A DNA stretch of 64,000 nt from Hippopus hippopus (GCA_946811185.2 OX328106.1:44280311-44344310), one strand, 5' to 3'; shown: positions 21,600 to 33,120, counted from the first letter of the stretch. Numbers and translations: made by a program. The notes: generated from the letters alone by a model not told the origin.

Positions 21600-22255
21600 C
21601 GATTATATAACAATCTAAAGATTAGTGACAGGCCTAATTAACCTACATTGTCCCTTCGTTAATGTCATTCAGAAAAAAGGGCAGATCTGTTGCTTTATTC
21701 TGGCGGCGTAACGCGGTTGTGGTTTATTTCTCTCGGCCGACACTGAAAAGAACTTCTATTTCCCAAGGTTTCAGAAGTCAGAAATGATAAAAAGCATTTA
21801 AATGTAACAGAAAAATACTTAGTTTTATGTATGGATTAAAAATATAAAAACATGTTCAACTTGAGAAAGTGAAAATGGTGACCTTTTTCAGATATGTTGC
21901 TTGGTTAAAAGGAACACGATAATATATGCCATTTTTCTCTATATTCCAAAATTCACAGACTGAAAAGCCAAGAGACTGAGCTGAAATTACTAGGCCATCT
22001 TGTGACTCAAAGCATAGCGCGTCACCAGACCGTTTTCTTACAATCGTTTCTCTTCTCACCCCGCCACAAATCTCCTTGCAAAAACGGTGCCTAGCTCCGC
22101 AAACTATAATATAAGTTTTGCATTTCGGTCCAAAAGGATAAAACAAAGAACGAAAGATCATGACCTAAGACTCAGACATAGGGCCTACTGCACGTTAGTT
22201 TTCAACAATCTTACACCAATGATGGGTGTAATATTTTCTCAATCGTCAAATTTTC
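21600..22255. other. Intron, no recognised repeat
   Basis: Contains a 101-codon open frame on the minus strand (21856-22161) with non-repetitive composition (CGARHRFCKEICGG). I see no splice or family support and leave it uncalled. Confidence 0.35.
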
Positions 22256-22258
22256 ACT

Positions 22259-22467
22259 TAACTTCTATCCTGCTAAATAACTAAAATGAAATGTTCAATT
22301 CGATAGTAAAAACCAAAATATTGCTATTTCAACGTTATGTATTGGGGAATAACATCTCCTTATCGGACAGTGTAGATCCAAGATCAGACTGCACGTTCTG
22401 TGCAGTCTGATCTTGATCTACACTGTCCGCAAAAGGTCAGTGAATCGCGCTTAGCAGCCTCAGGATC
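22259..22467 (-). repeat. Family A, full length
   Basis: Inverse copy from CTTCTATCCTGCTAAAT to GCGCTTAGCAGCCTCAGG; perfect core palindrome with loop GTTCT. Confidence 0.85.
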
Positions 22468-22744
22468 AATACCTACCTTTCCCTTTATTTCTGATTGGTC
22501 ACCATGAGCATTCCAAACAAGAAGTATGTGAACAGTTACTTTATAGACTAGCCTGTTGCCAAATATTTGACCCATTAAACGGAAAGGCTAATTTTCATGA
22601 ATTGGCCTAGACGGAAATAAAACCTGTTTTTAAGAATGTGAAGTAAATAAATAAACAAATAAATTACTAGGAATACTATCATGCTTGATGAGAAATAACG
22701 AGCCAAAACAAACAATTTAGACTTTGACTTTGTTTTGAGCGGCG

Positions 22745-23005
22745 CTCTCGGAAAAGGGGGTTTAATGTATCTTCGAAACGCATTGCATATGCATTTAACC
22801 AAGCAAGTTGTGGCATAATAATTATGGATCTATTTTGTTTAAAAGCCGGCTGAATCATAAGGTAGTATGATCCTTTGATACACGGTTAAATGTACAAGTT
22901 GCAAAAAGTTTCGACCCAGGTCAGTATGCGCGGACTGCGCAGGCTGACATGAGTCGATACTTTTTGCAGATGTATGAAACAACCTTTTTACAAAGCATGA
23001 CGAGA
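22745..23005 (+). repeat. Family D
   Basis: GGAAAAGGGGGTTTAATGTAT to CTTTTTACAAAGCATGACG; core GTCAGTATGCGCGGACTGCG with one arm diverged. Confidence 0.8.
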
Positions 23006-23165
23006 GTTTTGTTTGCTCTTTTTTTAAGTATAATTGCTTTGTTTAAGCTATGGAAAGGAACTGCTCGAATATGCAGACTGATCTTTGTCTACACTCTTCG
23101 CAAAGAGCATCAATGATCATAGTATATAGGCGGTTCATTGTGCATACTGGTTCGGCCTTAGCTTT

Positions 23166-23391
23166 TTAACCCTTCACCACACAGTCCCGATTTTTAACGA
23201 CCCTGGACAAGACAGCTATTGAAAACATTATAGGAAAAGGAGAAAATGCTGATAACCAGCATTTTCTCCTTTTCCCACAATGTTTTCAAACCTGTCAAAA
23301 AAAAATCCATCATTTGGCTCACATTTTATTTGTCGTCTGCAAACGCTTTCAATTTTTACAAGTTTAACATTTTATGATATGATAAAGAAGT
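23166..23391. repeat. Family B
   Basis: TTAACCCTTCACCACACAG; palindrome around GCTGATAACCAGC; right end weak (ATATGATAAAGAAG). Confidence 0.8.
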
Positions 23392-23504
23392 ACCTATTTC
23401 AGAGTTAAATATAATATTATAAATTCGACCTCTTTCAACGGCTGAAATCCAATCTATTTTCAACCTAGAAACATTTTTTTTTTTTTTTTTGTCTTTTCCA
23501 AGTA

Positions 23505-23706
23505 AATGGACGATATAGATTCAAGATCAGACGGCACGTTTTCACTGATTGCGCTGAAAGGTTTACCCTAAAGTAATATTTTCAGTCAGACGTGAGAAAA
23601 AAAAAAAAATAAGTGCACTTATTGATAAGATGACATCACAGTTAATATTGATACATCTACGATCATACTACACTCTCTGTGCAGTCTGATCTTGATTTAC
23701 ACTGTT
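23505..23706. repeat. Two family A fragments
   Basis: GATATAGATTCAAGATCAGA at 23512 and CATACTACACTCTCTGTGCA at 23664, each with one core arm. Confidence 0.5.
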
Positions 23707-23796
23707 TTCCTACGTACCGAAATTTGCAATCAGTGTGCTAGAGCGATATTTCAAGCAACTTTACGCAGATAAACTCCAAAAAGACAAAAAATATGT

Positions 23797-24056
23797 GAGC
23801 CATGCTCTGGCAAAAAGGGGCTTAATACATCTCCGTGACACACCATACCTAGCAAGCCATTATACAATCATGCACCCTAAAAATCCAACATACTGAATTA
23901 TGAGGTACACTGGTCCTTTTTTTGCATGCAGAAAATTGACCAATATAGAAAAGTTTCGGCCAAGGTCAGCCTGCGCGAACAGTGCAGGCTGACCTGGTCG
24001 ATACTTTGTACTTTTTGCATATGCAATAAGCCCCCCTTTCACAGAGCATGGCTCAG
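23797..24056 (+). repeat. Family D, full length
   Basis: GAGCCATGCTCTGGCAAAAA to CCTTTCACAGAGCATGGCTC; terminal inverted repeats intact; core GTCAGCCTGCGCGAACAGTG. Confidence 0.88.
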
Positions 24057-24227
24057 ATACAAGTATTGATACAGGTTATATGGAAAATGCATTACGTTAA
24101 TGTTGACTTCACTGTAAATACCCGAGCCTCGAAGGTTTTGATTTTTTTCACCACAACTATAATATTTCCAGATACAAACAGGAGTCGTTTTTTTACGGGA
24201 AAGGAACTACTCGGACACTTAACATCA

Positions 24228-24320
24228 TTAACCTAACATCATAAGGCAGCTAAGCGTGACTCAAGGACCTTTTGCGGACAATGTAGCTCAAGATCAGACT
24301 GCACTGTCCTATAGTTTCAA
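24228..24320 (+). repeat. Family A, truncated after core
   Basis: Left end AGGCAGCTAAGCGTGACTC and the first core arm, then ACTGTCCTATA. Confidence 0.65.
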
Positions 24321-24440
24321 AGGTTTTGATTTTTTACCTAAACTATCATTATACTCCTACTAGATATGAGGAGGAACCGTTTTTTATCGGGAAGGAACGT
24401 ACTTAATATTAATAAATCTGACATACTAGTATGTAGAGCA

Positions 24441-24640
24441 CATTCGCCCTTTGACGAACGGCAAAATTTTGGACTCATCCATGTTGCTTGACTATTAAGA
24501 TTTGTATTTAAAAGGGTAGAAAACAAAGTGGACAAAGGGGAAAATGCTCGTTACCAGCATTTTCTCCTTTGCCCACAACGTTTTCAAAAGCTTTCTTTGT
24601 CTAGGTCGCTAAAACTAGGGATTGAGTGGTAAAGGGTTAA
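24441..24640. repeat. Family B
   Basis: CCTTTGACGAACGGC to GAGTGGTAAAGGGTTAA; palindrome GAAAATGCTCGTTACCAGC. Confidence 0.8.
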
Positions 24641-24856
24641 GGAAAAAATGAGCGGAAGTCGGTTTTTTAGACAAAATTTGGCAGTTGCTTGTAAAAAGAA
24701 ATTGCTGCTTTTTCCACACTATTTTCTAATGCAGGGACGTTAAAAGTAGACTTGCTTATTGAGCTTTAAGTAAATTCGAAATATAAGTGGTTGCTTTAAA
24801 TAACTGTTTCCAATCCATTCTAGTGATAGCTGTTTTTACTGTAACTTTCGAAACCA

Positions 24857-25003
24857 TGATCAGACGTGAGAAAGGAATGAATCCTGCACCAATGACAGTC
24901 GTCAGTCCTAGTAAAAAAAATGGCCGTGCGTAGGGTTCAAACTGTCGACCCTCTGGTTTTAAGACCTGTATAGTACCGGCGAAACTACTTGGCTCGGCCC
25001 CTA
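24857..25003 (-). repeat. SINE2 head fragment
   Basis: Inverse tRNA-like head (GGGTTCAAACTGTCGACCC, ending GGCTCGGCCCC) with a short body. Confidence 0.55.
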
Positions 25004-25145
25004 AGCGTTGAAATAATGATTCGAAAAGAGTTTTAGCAAACCTCTAACAGTTAGAAGGTATCTAAAAAGGCAAATCAAGATCAGACTACACACCCGAGCA
25101 GTGGGATCTTGGTCTACTTTTTTGCATAAGTCACTTAGAATTTGG

Positions 25146-25442
25146 CCAAGCCCTGCAGCTCAGCCGGTTATGCACACGGTTTAAAGGTAGGGGTGGACGG
25201 CTTGATTTCAAGTTCGGCCAAAATTCTGTCCAAGGATTGATGATAGTTATTTCGAAACTATCCATTCCTCTCTCGCCGCTGAACATTTTCGACTTTGTTT
25301 ACGTGGAAAAGCAACCAGTGGCTTTGATAGAATGGTGTGCGAAGCACTGGTGAAAGAAATTCCATTGACTCCATGAACGATAGATGCACTGGCCGCTGCG
25401 GTATAACTTAAGTGATATTGAAAACAGCGTTTAACACCAAAC
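25146..25442 (+). repeat. SINE2, full length
   Basis: Head GCAGCTCAGCCGG...GATTTCAAGTTCGGCC (degenerate B box) and body CAAGGATTGATGATAGTTAT to GCGTTTAACACCAAAC. Confidence 0.75.
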
Positions 25443-25895
25443 ATATAAACTCAGAATATGAGTTAGGTATGTATACCTATGTGCATACTTTGAGTCTGCT
25501 ATAGAGTATATGTAATGGATCTTCTTTGATGTGCGCAGGTTTACATAGGAAGTACATACAAGCTTGTCTGGTTTTTAGGATTTAAGTAAAGATTTACAAT
25601 TACTGGATTAATTGCTACTCAAAGAAGATATTTTAGAAATATCTAATTCTTTTTCATTCTCCCAAGGAAAAATGGTGGATTTAAATTTTCTTTGTAGCTA
25701 TTGTGTTATTTCTGCAATTTCTTTGATATTTTGTGTTTATTCAGAAAATATGTGAAAATGATTTTGCAGCGGATTTTAAATGATTATCGGAATGGTGGTT
25801 AGATTGTGATGGGTGTGTGGGTTATTTTTCTCCCCAAGTTATTGCAGATAACTCGATGATAACATATTGATTGTGGAAGAAAACAATACAGCAGT

Positions 25896-25903
25896 TCTTT
25901 CTT

Positions 25904-25934
<31 letters not shown>

Positions 25935-25982
25935 TTCTCTCCTTTTTATCTTTCTTTCTTTCTTTCTTTCTTTCTACCTATC
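25896..25982 (+). repeat. TC/TTTC microsatellite
   Basis: Runs of TTTC and TC units, about 85 bp. Confidence 0.95.
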
Positions 25983-26194
25983 TATATACCTATATCGCAC
26001 ACTATTGATAGGACAGTGTTTTTTTTTTTCTTCGAGTTGCATTTGAGTTTTCATCTACATATTCTTCAAATTTGGACAAGTCCAAAATTGTGTTGTTCGG
26101 TGAAGTGCTAATCACAAAAAAAGCTTTCTTCCTACAGAAAAGCACTCCAACTTCTTTACAACGATACTAAATTCGTTGCCATTTAACTGACATA

Positions 26195-26706
26195 TAAGTC
26201 ACGCTTTGGCAAATGGGGGTTAAAGGATCTCCGTGATGCGTTATACATAGACATTGTGGATCAATAAACTATTTGGCCTACAACACGCGAAAAGGGGCAT
26301 TCGGACATTTGCGTAAAGTGTCGTATCGGATCAGCCTGCGCATTCCGCGCAGGCTAATCCAAAACGACACTTTCTATTTTTATGTAATTTTCTGTTTTGC
26401 GCATGTCTACTGAAGGACAAAATCAAATGCAGTCGTAAAGTGCCGTCTCGGATTAGCCTGCGCGGACTGCGCAGGGTGATCCGAGACGACACTTAACGCA
26501 AATGTCCAAATGCCTCTTTTCGCGTGTTGCAAGCCATTTTGTCGAACAACCGACTAAATCATGATGTAGACTGGACATTTGACATGCAGAAAATCGAAAA
26601 GTAGCGAACAGTTTCGAATCAGGTCTGCCTGCGCGGATGGCTCAGGCGGGTCTAGGTCGATACTTTATGCAGAATCATTAAACCCCCTTTTCACAGTGTG
26701 ACTCAT
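26195..26706 (+). repeat. Family D interrupted by a family C insertion
   Basis: D halves at 26195-26274 (ACGCTTTGGCAAATGGGGG) and 26540-26706 (GAACAACCGACTAAATCATG to CTTTTCACAGTGTGACTCAT) flank a complete family C copy. The order shows C is younger than this D copy. Confidence 0.82.
26275..26537 (+). repeat. Family C, full length, nested in D
   Basis: GGCCTACAACACGCGAAAAG to CGCGTGTTGCAAGCCAT; both cores well preserved (GGATCAGCCTGCGCATTCC and GCGGACTGCGCAGGGTGATC). Confidence 0.88.
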
Positions 26707-26788
26707 GTTTTTGCTTTAGGATATTAACAATTAATCCAAAGTGAAATAAGATCCAAGTAAACGCTGACAAGACCTCCATGATATTACC

Positions 26789-27397
26789 ATGGAAACGGTT
26801 CTAGTCTTCAAATTAAATGTCTACCGTCCCATCAATCTCAAGAAATTCGAGATTTCGCCATCGACGAAAAATTCGGACAAAACGGCTGTGGCTAAAAGAA
26901 GAAAACGAAAGACGGTCAGCCGACTTAGAACTACATTCCGCGCGGAGGATAGAGGTAACAGAATTAACGATAAGTTTGGGGACTATCCGAATGTGAATGT
27001 GTTCCGGACTGTCCCACTGAAGAATTTTCAAAGTCCTGCGAGTACGTCAACAAAAGTGGTTGTTGGTGAATCGGATGATGAAACGAGGTTTTATCAACAT
27101 GGATTTATCAAAAGACATGATTATAAATCAAAACTTAGCAAAGAACAAGCTGTAAGTCTAAGTGCAAATGGCGACGAAAATAGCAAAGGAAATGTTTGTC
27201 ATGAATATTCAATATTTGGGGGTGGGATACATGTAGACGTCCAAGAAAGTGAGAATTATTTCACGGACGATGAAGTGTTTTTAAGTGATGTTGAACCTGA
27301 TGACCTGTCTCTTGAACAGTCTGGAATCTCCTTCTGTAAGAATTCTAAGGTCTCAACGAAAATTCTCGGATTGGGGGATAGTAATTCCGATGAACAG
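26789..27397 (+). CDS. PLCE1: Candidate alternative first coding exon of the PLC-epsilon homologue
   Basis: Open frame of 203 codons starting with ATG in a good context (TTACCATGG) and ending GAACAG|GTACAA in phase 0, which fits the phase-0 exon at 35391. An in-frame TGA at 26765-26767 lies seven codons upstream, so translation cannot enter from an upstream exon; this has to be a first coding exon. The peptide has a basic stretch (AVAKRRKRKTVSRLRTTFR) and a later acidic part (ENYFTDDEVFLSDVEPDDLS); I recognise no domain. Human PLCE1 is known to have isoforms with different first exons, which makes this reading reasonable. A possible acceptor, TTTTTGCTTTAG, ends at 26719 and could join a non-coding exon. 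The alternative is an unrelated small gene. Confidence 0.6.
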
Positions 27398-27469
27398 GTA
27401 CAAGTTTTTTGTTTTCCGTCGTATCTCTTCGGCATGCTAGCTAAGACGAAAAGAAAGAACGAAATAAGG

Positions 27470-27775
27470 AAGGAATGAAGAAAAAATAAGAAAGAAAGAA
27501 AGAAAGAAGGGAGGAACGAAGGGAGGAACAAAGGGAGGAAGGTAAGAAGGAATTTCCAAGGAAAGAAAGAAGGAAGAAAAAAGAAAGAAAGAAAGTAAGA
27601 AAAGAAGGAAGGAAAGAAGGACGGACGGACGGACGGACGGAAGGAAGGAAGGAAGGAAGAGAGGAACAAAGGGAGGAAAAAAAGAAAGACGGCAGGAAGG
27701 TAGAAAGAAAGAAAGAAAGAAAGAAAGAAAAGAATTTTCAAAAAAAGAAAGAAAGACGGAGAGGAAAAAAAACCA
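27470..27775 (+). repeat. About 300 bp polypurine tract after the alternative first exon
   Basis: Almost pure A/G on the + strand (GAAA, GGAA, GGAC units, including a (GGAC)5-like run). It starts about 75 bases after the donor at 27397. The Phe/Ser-rich minus-strand open frame over it is a composition artefact. Confidence 0.93.
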
Positions 27776-27936
27776 ACTTTTGTCTTAAAAAGATGATATT
27801 TCAACTACTATTTAATTATGTGTATATCACATTTCCAGACACCCTTTTTTAACTGTAATTGTTCGAACTTGTTCTATATTCGTACTTTCAGAATCAAGCC
27901 CAAACTAGGTCATTTGATCTCATATACCTGTAACAT

Positions 27937-28149
27937 TTAACCCACAAACTGCTAAATAACTTATATGAAACTTTCAGGTCGATAGTAAAAATCCAAATTT
28001 GGCTGTTTCAAAGTTCTTTCTTAAGGGGAAAATATCCCCTTATCGGACAGTGTAGATCCAAGATCAGACTGCACGTTCAGTGCAGTCTGATCTTGATCTA
28101 CACTGTCCGCAAAAGGTCCTTAAGTCGCACTCAGTAGCCTAAGGGTTAA
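27937..28149 (-). repeat. Family A, full length
   Basis: TTAACCCACAAACTGCTAAA to GTAGCCTAAGGGTTAA; perfect core. Confidence 0.87.
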
Positions 28150-28219
28150 AGCACTCGACACAACTATAGTGGTTTTGTAGACAATCTACAATCTCATAAA
28201 TCAAGCTTAGCCTTCCTAT

Positions 28220-28290
28220 GACGGACAGTGAAGATCCAAAATCAGACTGTAGAACTGCATTCTGATCTTGGATCTGCACTGACTGTTTTT
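28220..28290. repeat. Family A core, degenerate
   Basis: GACGGACAGTGAAGATCC then one arm with TAGAACTGCATTCTGATC. Confidence 0.6.
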
Positions 28291-29108
28291 GATAGATATT
28301 CTGGCTGTAGACGTTTGAAAGTGCAATATTTTATTTGAGAATGTACATGTCATTACTTTAACGCTCTCAGGGAAAAGAAATCGTCCGTTATCAGAGATTA
28401 TTGTTTTTTTTTTTTCTCATTCCATAAATTCATCAATATTTGTTTTTTCTTTGGCAGATCTTATATAGTAGGTGGATGTTAAATTTTTTCTTGGTCTGTT
28501 TGAAAAATGACTCGATAATAATAGTGACACGATAATTCGATCCTGTTATAAACTCGAAAGAAAATGTTCAATTGCAGGAAAGTACAAACGTTTAATTGAT
28601 AGTAATGCATAATGCCTGGCGTTATTTTTGTGAATCACAGTTTCGGTATTCCGCAGAGTCAGTGCATGGCAAAAAAAAAAATATGTCTCTATCGACTGGC
28701 ATTAGGATTTCGTTTTTTGTTGATGTTAATGCATTTTTTGTTTCTTCACTGTTTACAGCACCTGCCGATTTCCAGGTATTTAGCCGGTACGAAAATTCTA
28801 AATATAAGTTGTTTGTTGCAGAGTTCGATTCCTGGCTTAGGCAACACTCTTTCTGGGGATTAGTATAAATTATTGTAGTGGGATTGATTCCTTTCTCGCC
28901 ACTGCACATATTAACGTTATCGATGTTTTTTTTTTCTTGTTGGAAATCAGTCAGTGGCATCGAAAAATAGTTTCCGTATTATTCAGCTTGTAATCCGTAT
29001 CATAGTAAATACAAATTATGATTAAGTAGTCAATTGATTGCTGTAACAAAATGATTCGGAAATATAAATTGCTGATCTTTTGCCGTTTGAAATCACTTGA
29101 TTTTAGCT
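28291..29108. other. Intron, no recognised feature
   Basis: Several T and A runs; overlapping open frames at 28596-28960 on both strands have no support. Confidence 0.35.
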
Positions 29109-29170
29109 TTAACCCTTAGGCTGCTAAGCGCGACTCGAGGACCTTTGCGGACAGTGTAGATCAGAATCCT
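29109..29170 (+). repeat. Family A left end only
   Basis: TTAACCCTTAGGCTGCTAAG, GCGGACAGTGTAGATCAG, then unrelated sequence. Confidence 0.7.
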
Positions 29171-29348
29171 GTTTAATATGACATAGTGGACATGAACTAC
29201 AAAATCTCTACCACTCCAATTTGCATGATGTCTACTTACATAGTCATAGGCTGAACAAGGTGTCATTGATAATATACAAAATGTTTGCTTATATGTAAGT
29301 TTAGTCAGTGGGCTATGCATTTCTTTACACGCGGGCTCTAAATGTATT

Positions 29349-29560
29349 TTAACCCTTATCCTGCTAAATAAGTGAAATGAAACTTTTTGGCCGATAGTAG
29401 AAACCCAAACTTTGCTATTTCAAAGGTAATTTTGGGGAAAAAATACGTCCTCATCGGACAGTGTAGATCAACGATCAGACTGCACGTTCTGAGCAGTCTG
29501 ATCTTGATCTACACTGTCCGCTAAAGGTCAGCAAGTCGCGCTTAGCAGTCAAAGGGTTAA
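29349..29560 (-). repeat. Family A, full length
   Basis: TTAACCCTTATCCTGCTAAA to CTTAGCAGTCAAAGGGTTAA, core loop GTTCTG with one mismatch. Confidence 0.88.
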
Positions 29561-30640
29561 GATTTTGTGCCAGAAATTTAGCAAAGCCTTGTTGGAATAT
29601 CACATAATCAATGATACGCGTCGATTATGTGAGATCGTATTCAAGGAGGTACATGTTCGATGACGTCATATCTGGTCTCGTAAAAGTACAGCGCTCGATT
29701 ACAACACGACCATTCAGTTATTCAAACCCTCTACTGAATTTAATCGACCAATTTCTTGTACAGATAAAAATATATTTAGTACTTTAGTTTTTTCACACAC
29801 AAAAAAAAAATCTTATTGCCCGTGTAATTGACTATGGCGCTTTGAAAAGCACATGTTCCTGTGCTGATCAAAGAAGTTTAACTTTCTTCGTCGTACCTAG
29901 ATTAACACATGAAGTGAGTGGACTTATTGACAAGTCTAACACAGAATTTTTACACAACCTGCATGAGATGAAGCTTGCAATTCCTTGAGCCCTACATATT
30001 CGCGCTCCCGCTGAATTATTGGATGCTAAAAAATGACATGCCTTTATTCCATATCGATGCGAAAAAAAAATCAATAGCTATATGTAGAGTAATACTAAAT
30101 TTCCTTATTTCTGTCTTTTTTTTTTTTACCGACAAGAATAATAGAATGCACCCACACACTTACCATATATCTTTGAACGTTCAAATTAACGCCATTCAAC
30201 ATTGTTCATCAAATTAAATATTCTTTGCGTATTACTTTGTCCCTGCTGTTTCATATGGGTTTTAGGATGCTTTTTGCATTTATTACTAGTATCATACATA
30301 ACTCGAGGGGGATAGATAAAAATTACATATATAACATTTGCTTCAAAAAAGGGAGAGAAAGAAATCCCAAAAGAATACTGCGAAAGATGCGATTCAATTT
30401 CGATTGTCTATTGATGGATCTCTGGTAGGAGCTGGTTCAACATGATAAGTGTCAGCCTCGATTTCAATTTCAATCAATCATATTTCTTTCTCTGACATCG
30501 ATACATCTAATGAGTCATGTAGATATCTTATCTCCCATTCATCTCCCTTGTTGGTCCATGTCTTCATATTATCAATGAACAAAGTCATTCATGAAATGGA
30601 ATTTGTTCATGGCGAACGGCCAGTGGTACTAGTAACTAAT
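29561..30640. other. Intron, no recognised feature
   Basis: AT-rich, no terminal repeats, SINE boxes or supported open frames found. Confidence 0.35.
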
Positions 30641-30853
30641 CTTTAGGCTGTTAAGCGCGACCCTATGACCTTTTGCGGACAGTGTAGATCAAGATCAGAC
30701 TGCACAGAACGTGCAGTCTGATCTTAGTTCTACACTGTCCGATAAGAAGGTATTTTTCCTTAAAAAATAACTTTGCAATAGAAATATTTGGGTTTCAACT
30801 ATCGATTTGAAAGTTTCATTTTAGTTATATATCTATAACAGGTTAAGAGTTTA
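30641..30853 (+). repeat. Family A, nearly full length
   Basis: CTTTAGGCTGTTAAGCGCG to ATAACAGGTTAAGAGTTTAA; core perfect. Confidence 0.87.
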
Positions 30854-31000
30854 ATTTATTATACTCTTGTTAAACGAAGATTTTCTGATATTAGCTCGTC
30901 TGTCTGTCCGCCTCTCTGCCCATTTATTTTAGCTATTTTTGTGACGAACACTCCTTTTCCAGCTTTGCCGTGAGTGATGCATTACTTTTTGCAATTATCA

Positions 31001-31470
31001 AGTCTCTACCAAACGACGATATTCTAGACTCATCCATATTGAAAGCAATTTTAGGCGGTTAATTAAATGTGGCTTAAATAATTGAGAACTTGTATTTGAT
31101 TTTTAAACCTTAGGCTGCGACTCACTGATCTTTTGCGGACAGTGTAGATCAAGATCAGACGGCACAGAACGTGCAGTCTGATCTTGGATCCACACTATCC
31201 GATGACGAGATATTTTCCTCCAAAAATTAAGTTTGAAGTACCATAACTCGGGTTTATACCATTGGCTTGAAAGTTTCATTTAAGTTAATTAACAGGATAA
31301 GTTTTACAGGTCGAAATAAAGGGTCTGGGTATTATCCGATTTAAAAGCATTTAGAGAAGACATGTCAAATGTGGCTCATATGATGGGATTTGTCTCTTAA
31401 ATGAAAGAAAACATTGTTACCTTAATTTTTCTCATTTTCCAACAACGTTGACAAAAAACCGCTTTTCTTA
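31001..31470. repeat. Two family B halves flanking a family A element
   Basis: B-like text at 31001-31101 (CTCTACCAAACGACGATATT) and 31320-31470 (GATTTAAAAGCATTTAGAG, ACATTGTTACC) surrounds a full family A copy at 31103-31313 (core with GACGGCACAGAACGTGC). Confidence 0.65.
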
Positions 31471-31689
31471 GGGACGAAAAAAATGGATTAATTGCAAATA
31501 GATTTAACGAAATTTAGCGTCATGGCACTGTAACATATAAATTTGCTGGGATATGGATAAGCGTCAGTACACTGCACTGCCATTAAAGCAATGCCATGAA
31601 AGAGTATAAAATGCTGTCTAATCTTTATAACGTTGTAAGTTTACTATCTGATAAACTGACTTACTGATTGACAGACTGGCTGACTGATT

Positions 31690-31795
31690 GACGGTCGCAC
31701 TGGGCTGGGCTGGGCTGGGCTTGTCCGCAGGCGGGCTCGCTTGGCTGCCTGACCGGGCTTGACTTGGCTGGGCCAAGCTGGGATGGCTGTTTTGA
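31690..31795 (+). repeat. GGGCT-rich minisatellite
   Basis: GGGCTGGGCTGGGCTGGGCT and related units, locally very GC-rich against an AT-rich background. Confidence 0.85.
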
Positions 31796-32311
31796 AAAAA
31801 AATTGGACAGAGAGTAGGGTAGATGACAGGAAGAGAGGGATAGAAAATTGAGATGGTTGCGATAGGTCAGATTCTAAGAGTATATAACATGAGAGTAAAA
31901 GATCAGTAACAGAAATGTAAAAAGGCTGACAGAGGGGGCGGGGTAGGGTATTAAGTCATCAAGAAACGACTGTTACGGAGATATAGTGCTAGTGTCGAAA
32001 TGGTGATCCCATTCCACTTTATTATATACTGGATAGTCGTTATAATTATAGTGGAATAGCTTTGTAACGTTGGACTAGAAAAGCTATGTAACGTTGGCAT
32101 CATAAATACATCAACAACGCAATACAATGTCCCGGTATGCCTTGTTCGTTCATCAGTATACGTAAATCTGGTAAAATCGGCTTTATATATGCCACCTATC
32201 AGTAGAGGGGGTATACTGGTTTCACGATGTCTCTCTGTCTGCCCATCCACCGTTTGTCTGTCGTCCATCCGTCCTTCCGTCTGCAGTTTGATTTCCAAAT
32301 TGTTTAATAAA

Positions 32312-32574
32312 AGCCGTGCTCTGGCAAAAGGGGGCTTATTGCATCTCCGTGATACATTATACCAAGCAAGCCATCACATTATTATGGATCCATGATAGCC
32401 ACTTTTTGAAACCAACGGCTTAATCATAAGGTAAACTTGTCCTTGGACATACAGAAAATTGACCAATAGCGAAAAGTTTCGGCCCAGGTCATCCTGCGCG
32501 GACTGCGCAGGCTGACCTGGGTCGATACCTTTCGCAGATGCATTAAGCACCCTTTTCATAGAGCATGGCTCATT
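32312..32574 (+). repeat. Family D, full length
   Basis: GCCGTGCTCTGGCAAAAGG to CTTTTCATAGAGCATGGCTC; near-perfect core palindrome. Confidence 0.9.
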
Positions 32575-32660
32575 TGCTTTTTGATGCGTCAAAGAATCCA
32601 GCGTTTTTAGATGGGGTTGTTTAGAGATTAAAAGACTGCTATTCCGTCACGTAGTATTAA

Positions 32661-33118
32661 TACCCCCATTCCTCTAGGCCGCGATCTACGGCGCTCTGTG
32701 CGCTCATACAGAGCGCCGTAGATCGCCTCAGATCGCTGCTGGATTGGTGATTATGAAGACACTCCCGCTTAGATAACAACCAGATGACCGAGTGCTACTG
32801 CATCTCTAAATGGTCGCTATCGGATTCACATCGAAGCGCGATGACCAGCATACTGGCGAACATTTTCGCTCTTGAGCGATCCGATAGCGCTTCAGTTACG
32901 ATGTTTACGTTCAAGTTGCGTTTCGATAGAAATTTAAGCGATTAAGTAGCGATGTGACGGCGTTCTGAACAGATCGCCACGGATCTTTGTGCAAGGGAGT
33001 AGACTGATGGCGATCTTGGCGATCCGTTAAAGATCTGTTAGCGTTCTTGGCGCTCTGCATGGCGATCTACGGCGCTCTGTGAGAGCGCCGTAGATCGCGG
33101 CCTAGTGGAATGGGGGTA
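32661..33118. mobile_element. Candidate DNA transposon-derived element, 458 bp
   Basis: Terminal inverted repeats: TACCCCCATTCCTCTAGGCC at 32661 and GGCCTAGTGGAATGGGGGTA at 33099, extending inward through GCGATCTACGGCGCTCTGTG. The left terminus also forms its own hairpin with sequence at 32704-32727. Internally it is rich in GATCG and GCGATC words. No transposase frame; only copy in the window. Confidence 0.85.
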
Positions 33119-33120
33119 TA

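Noticed and set aside
21856..22161. 101-codon minus-strand frame with Cys-rich start
   Set aside because: Composition is not absurd, but there is no recognisable family, no splice partners and it lies in an intron of a + strand gene. A BLAST search would decide; a hit to a transposon or cellular protein would reopen it.
27256..27804. 182-codon minus-strand frame rich in Phe, Ser, Leu and Pro
   Set aside because: It is the translation of the polypurine tract read backwards, partly overlapping the alternative exon; no real protein composition.
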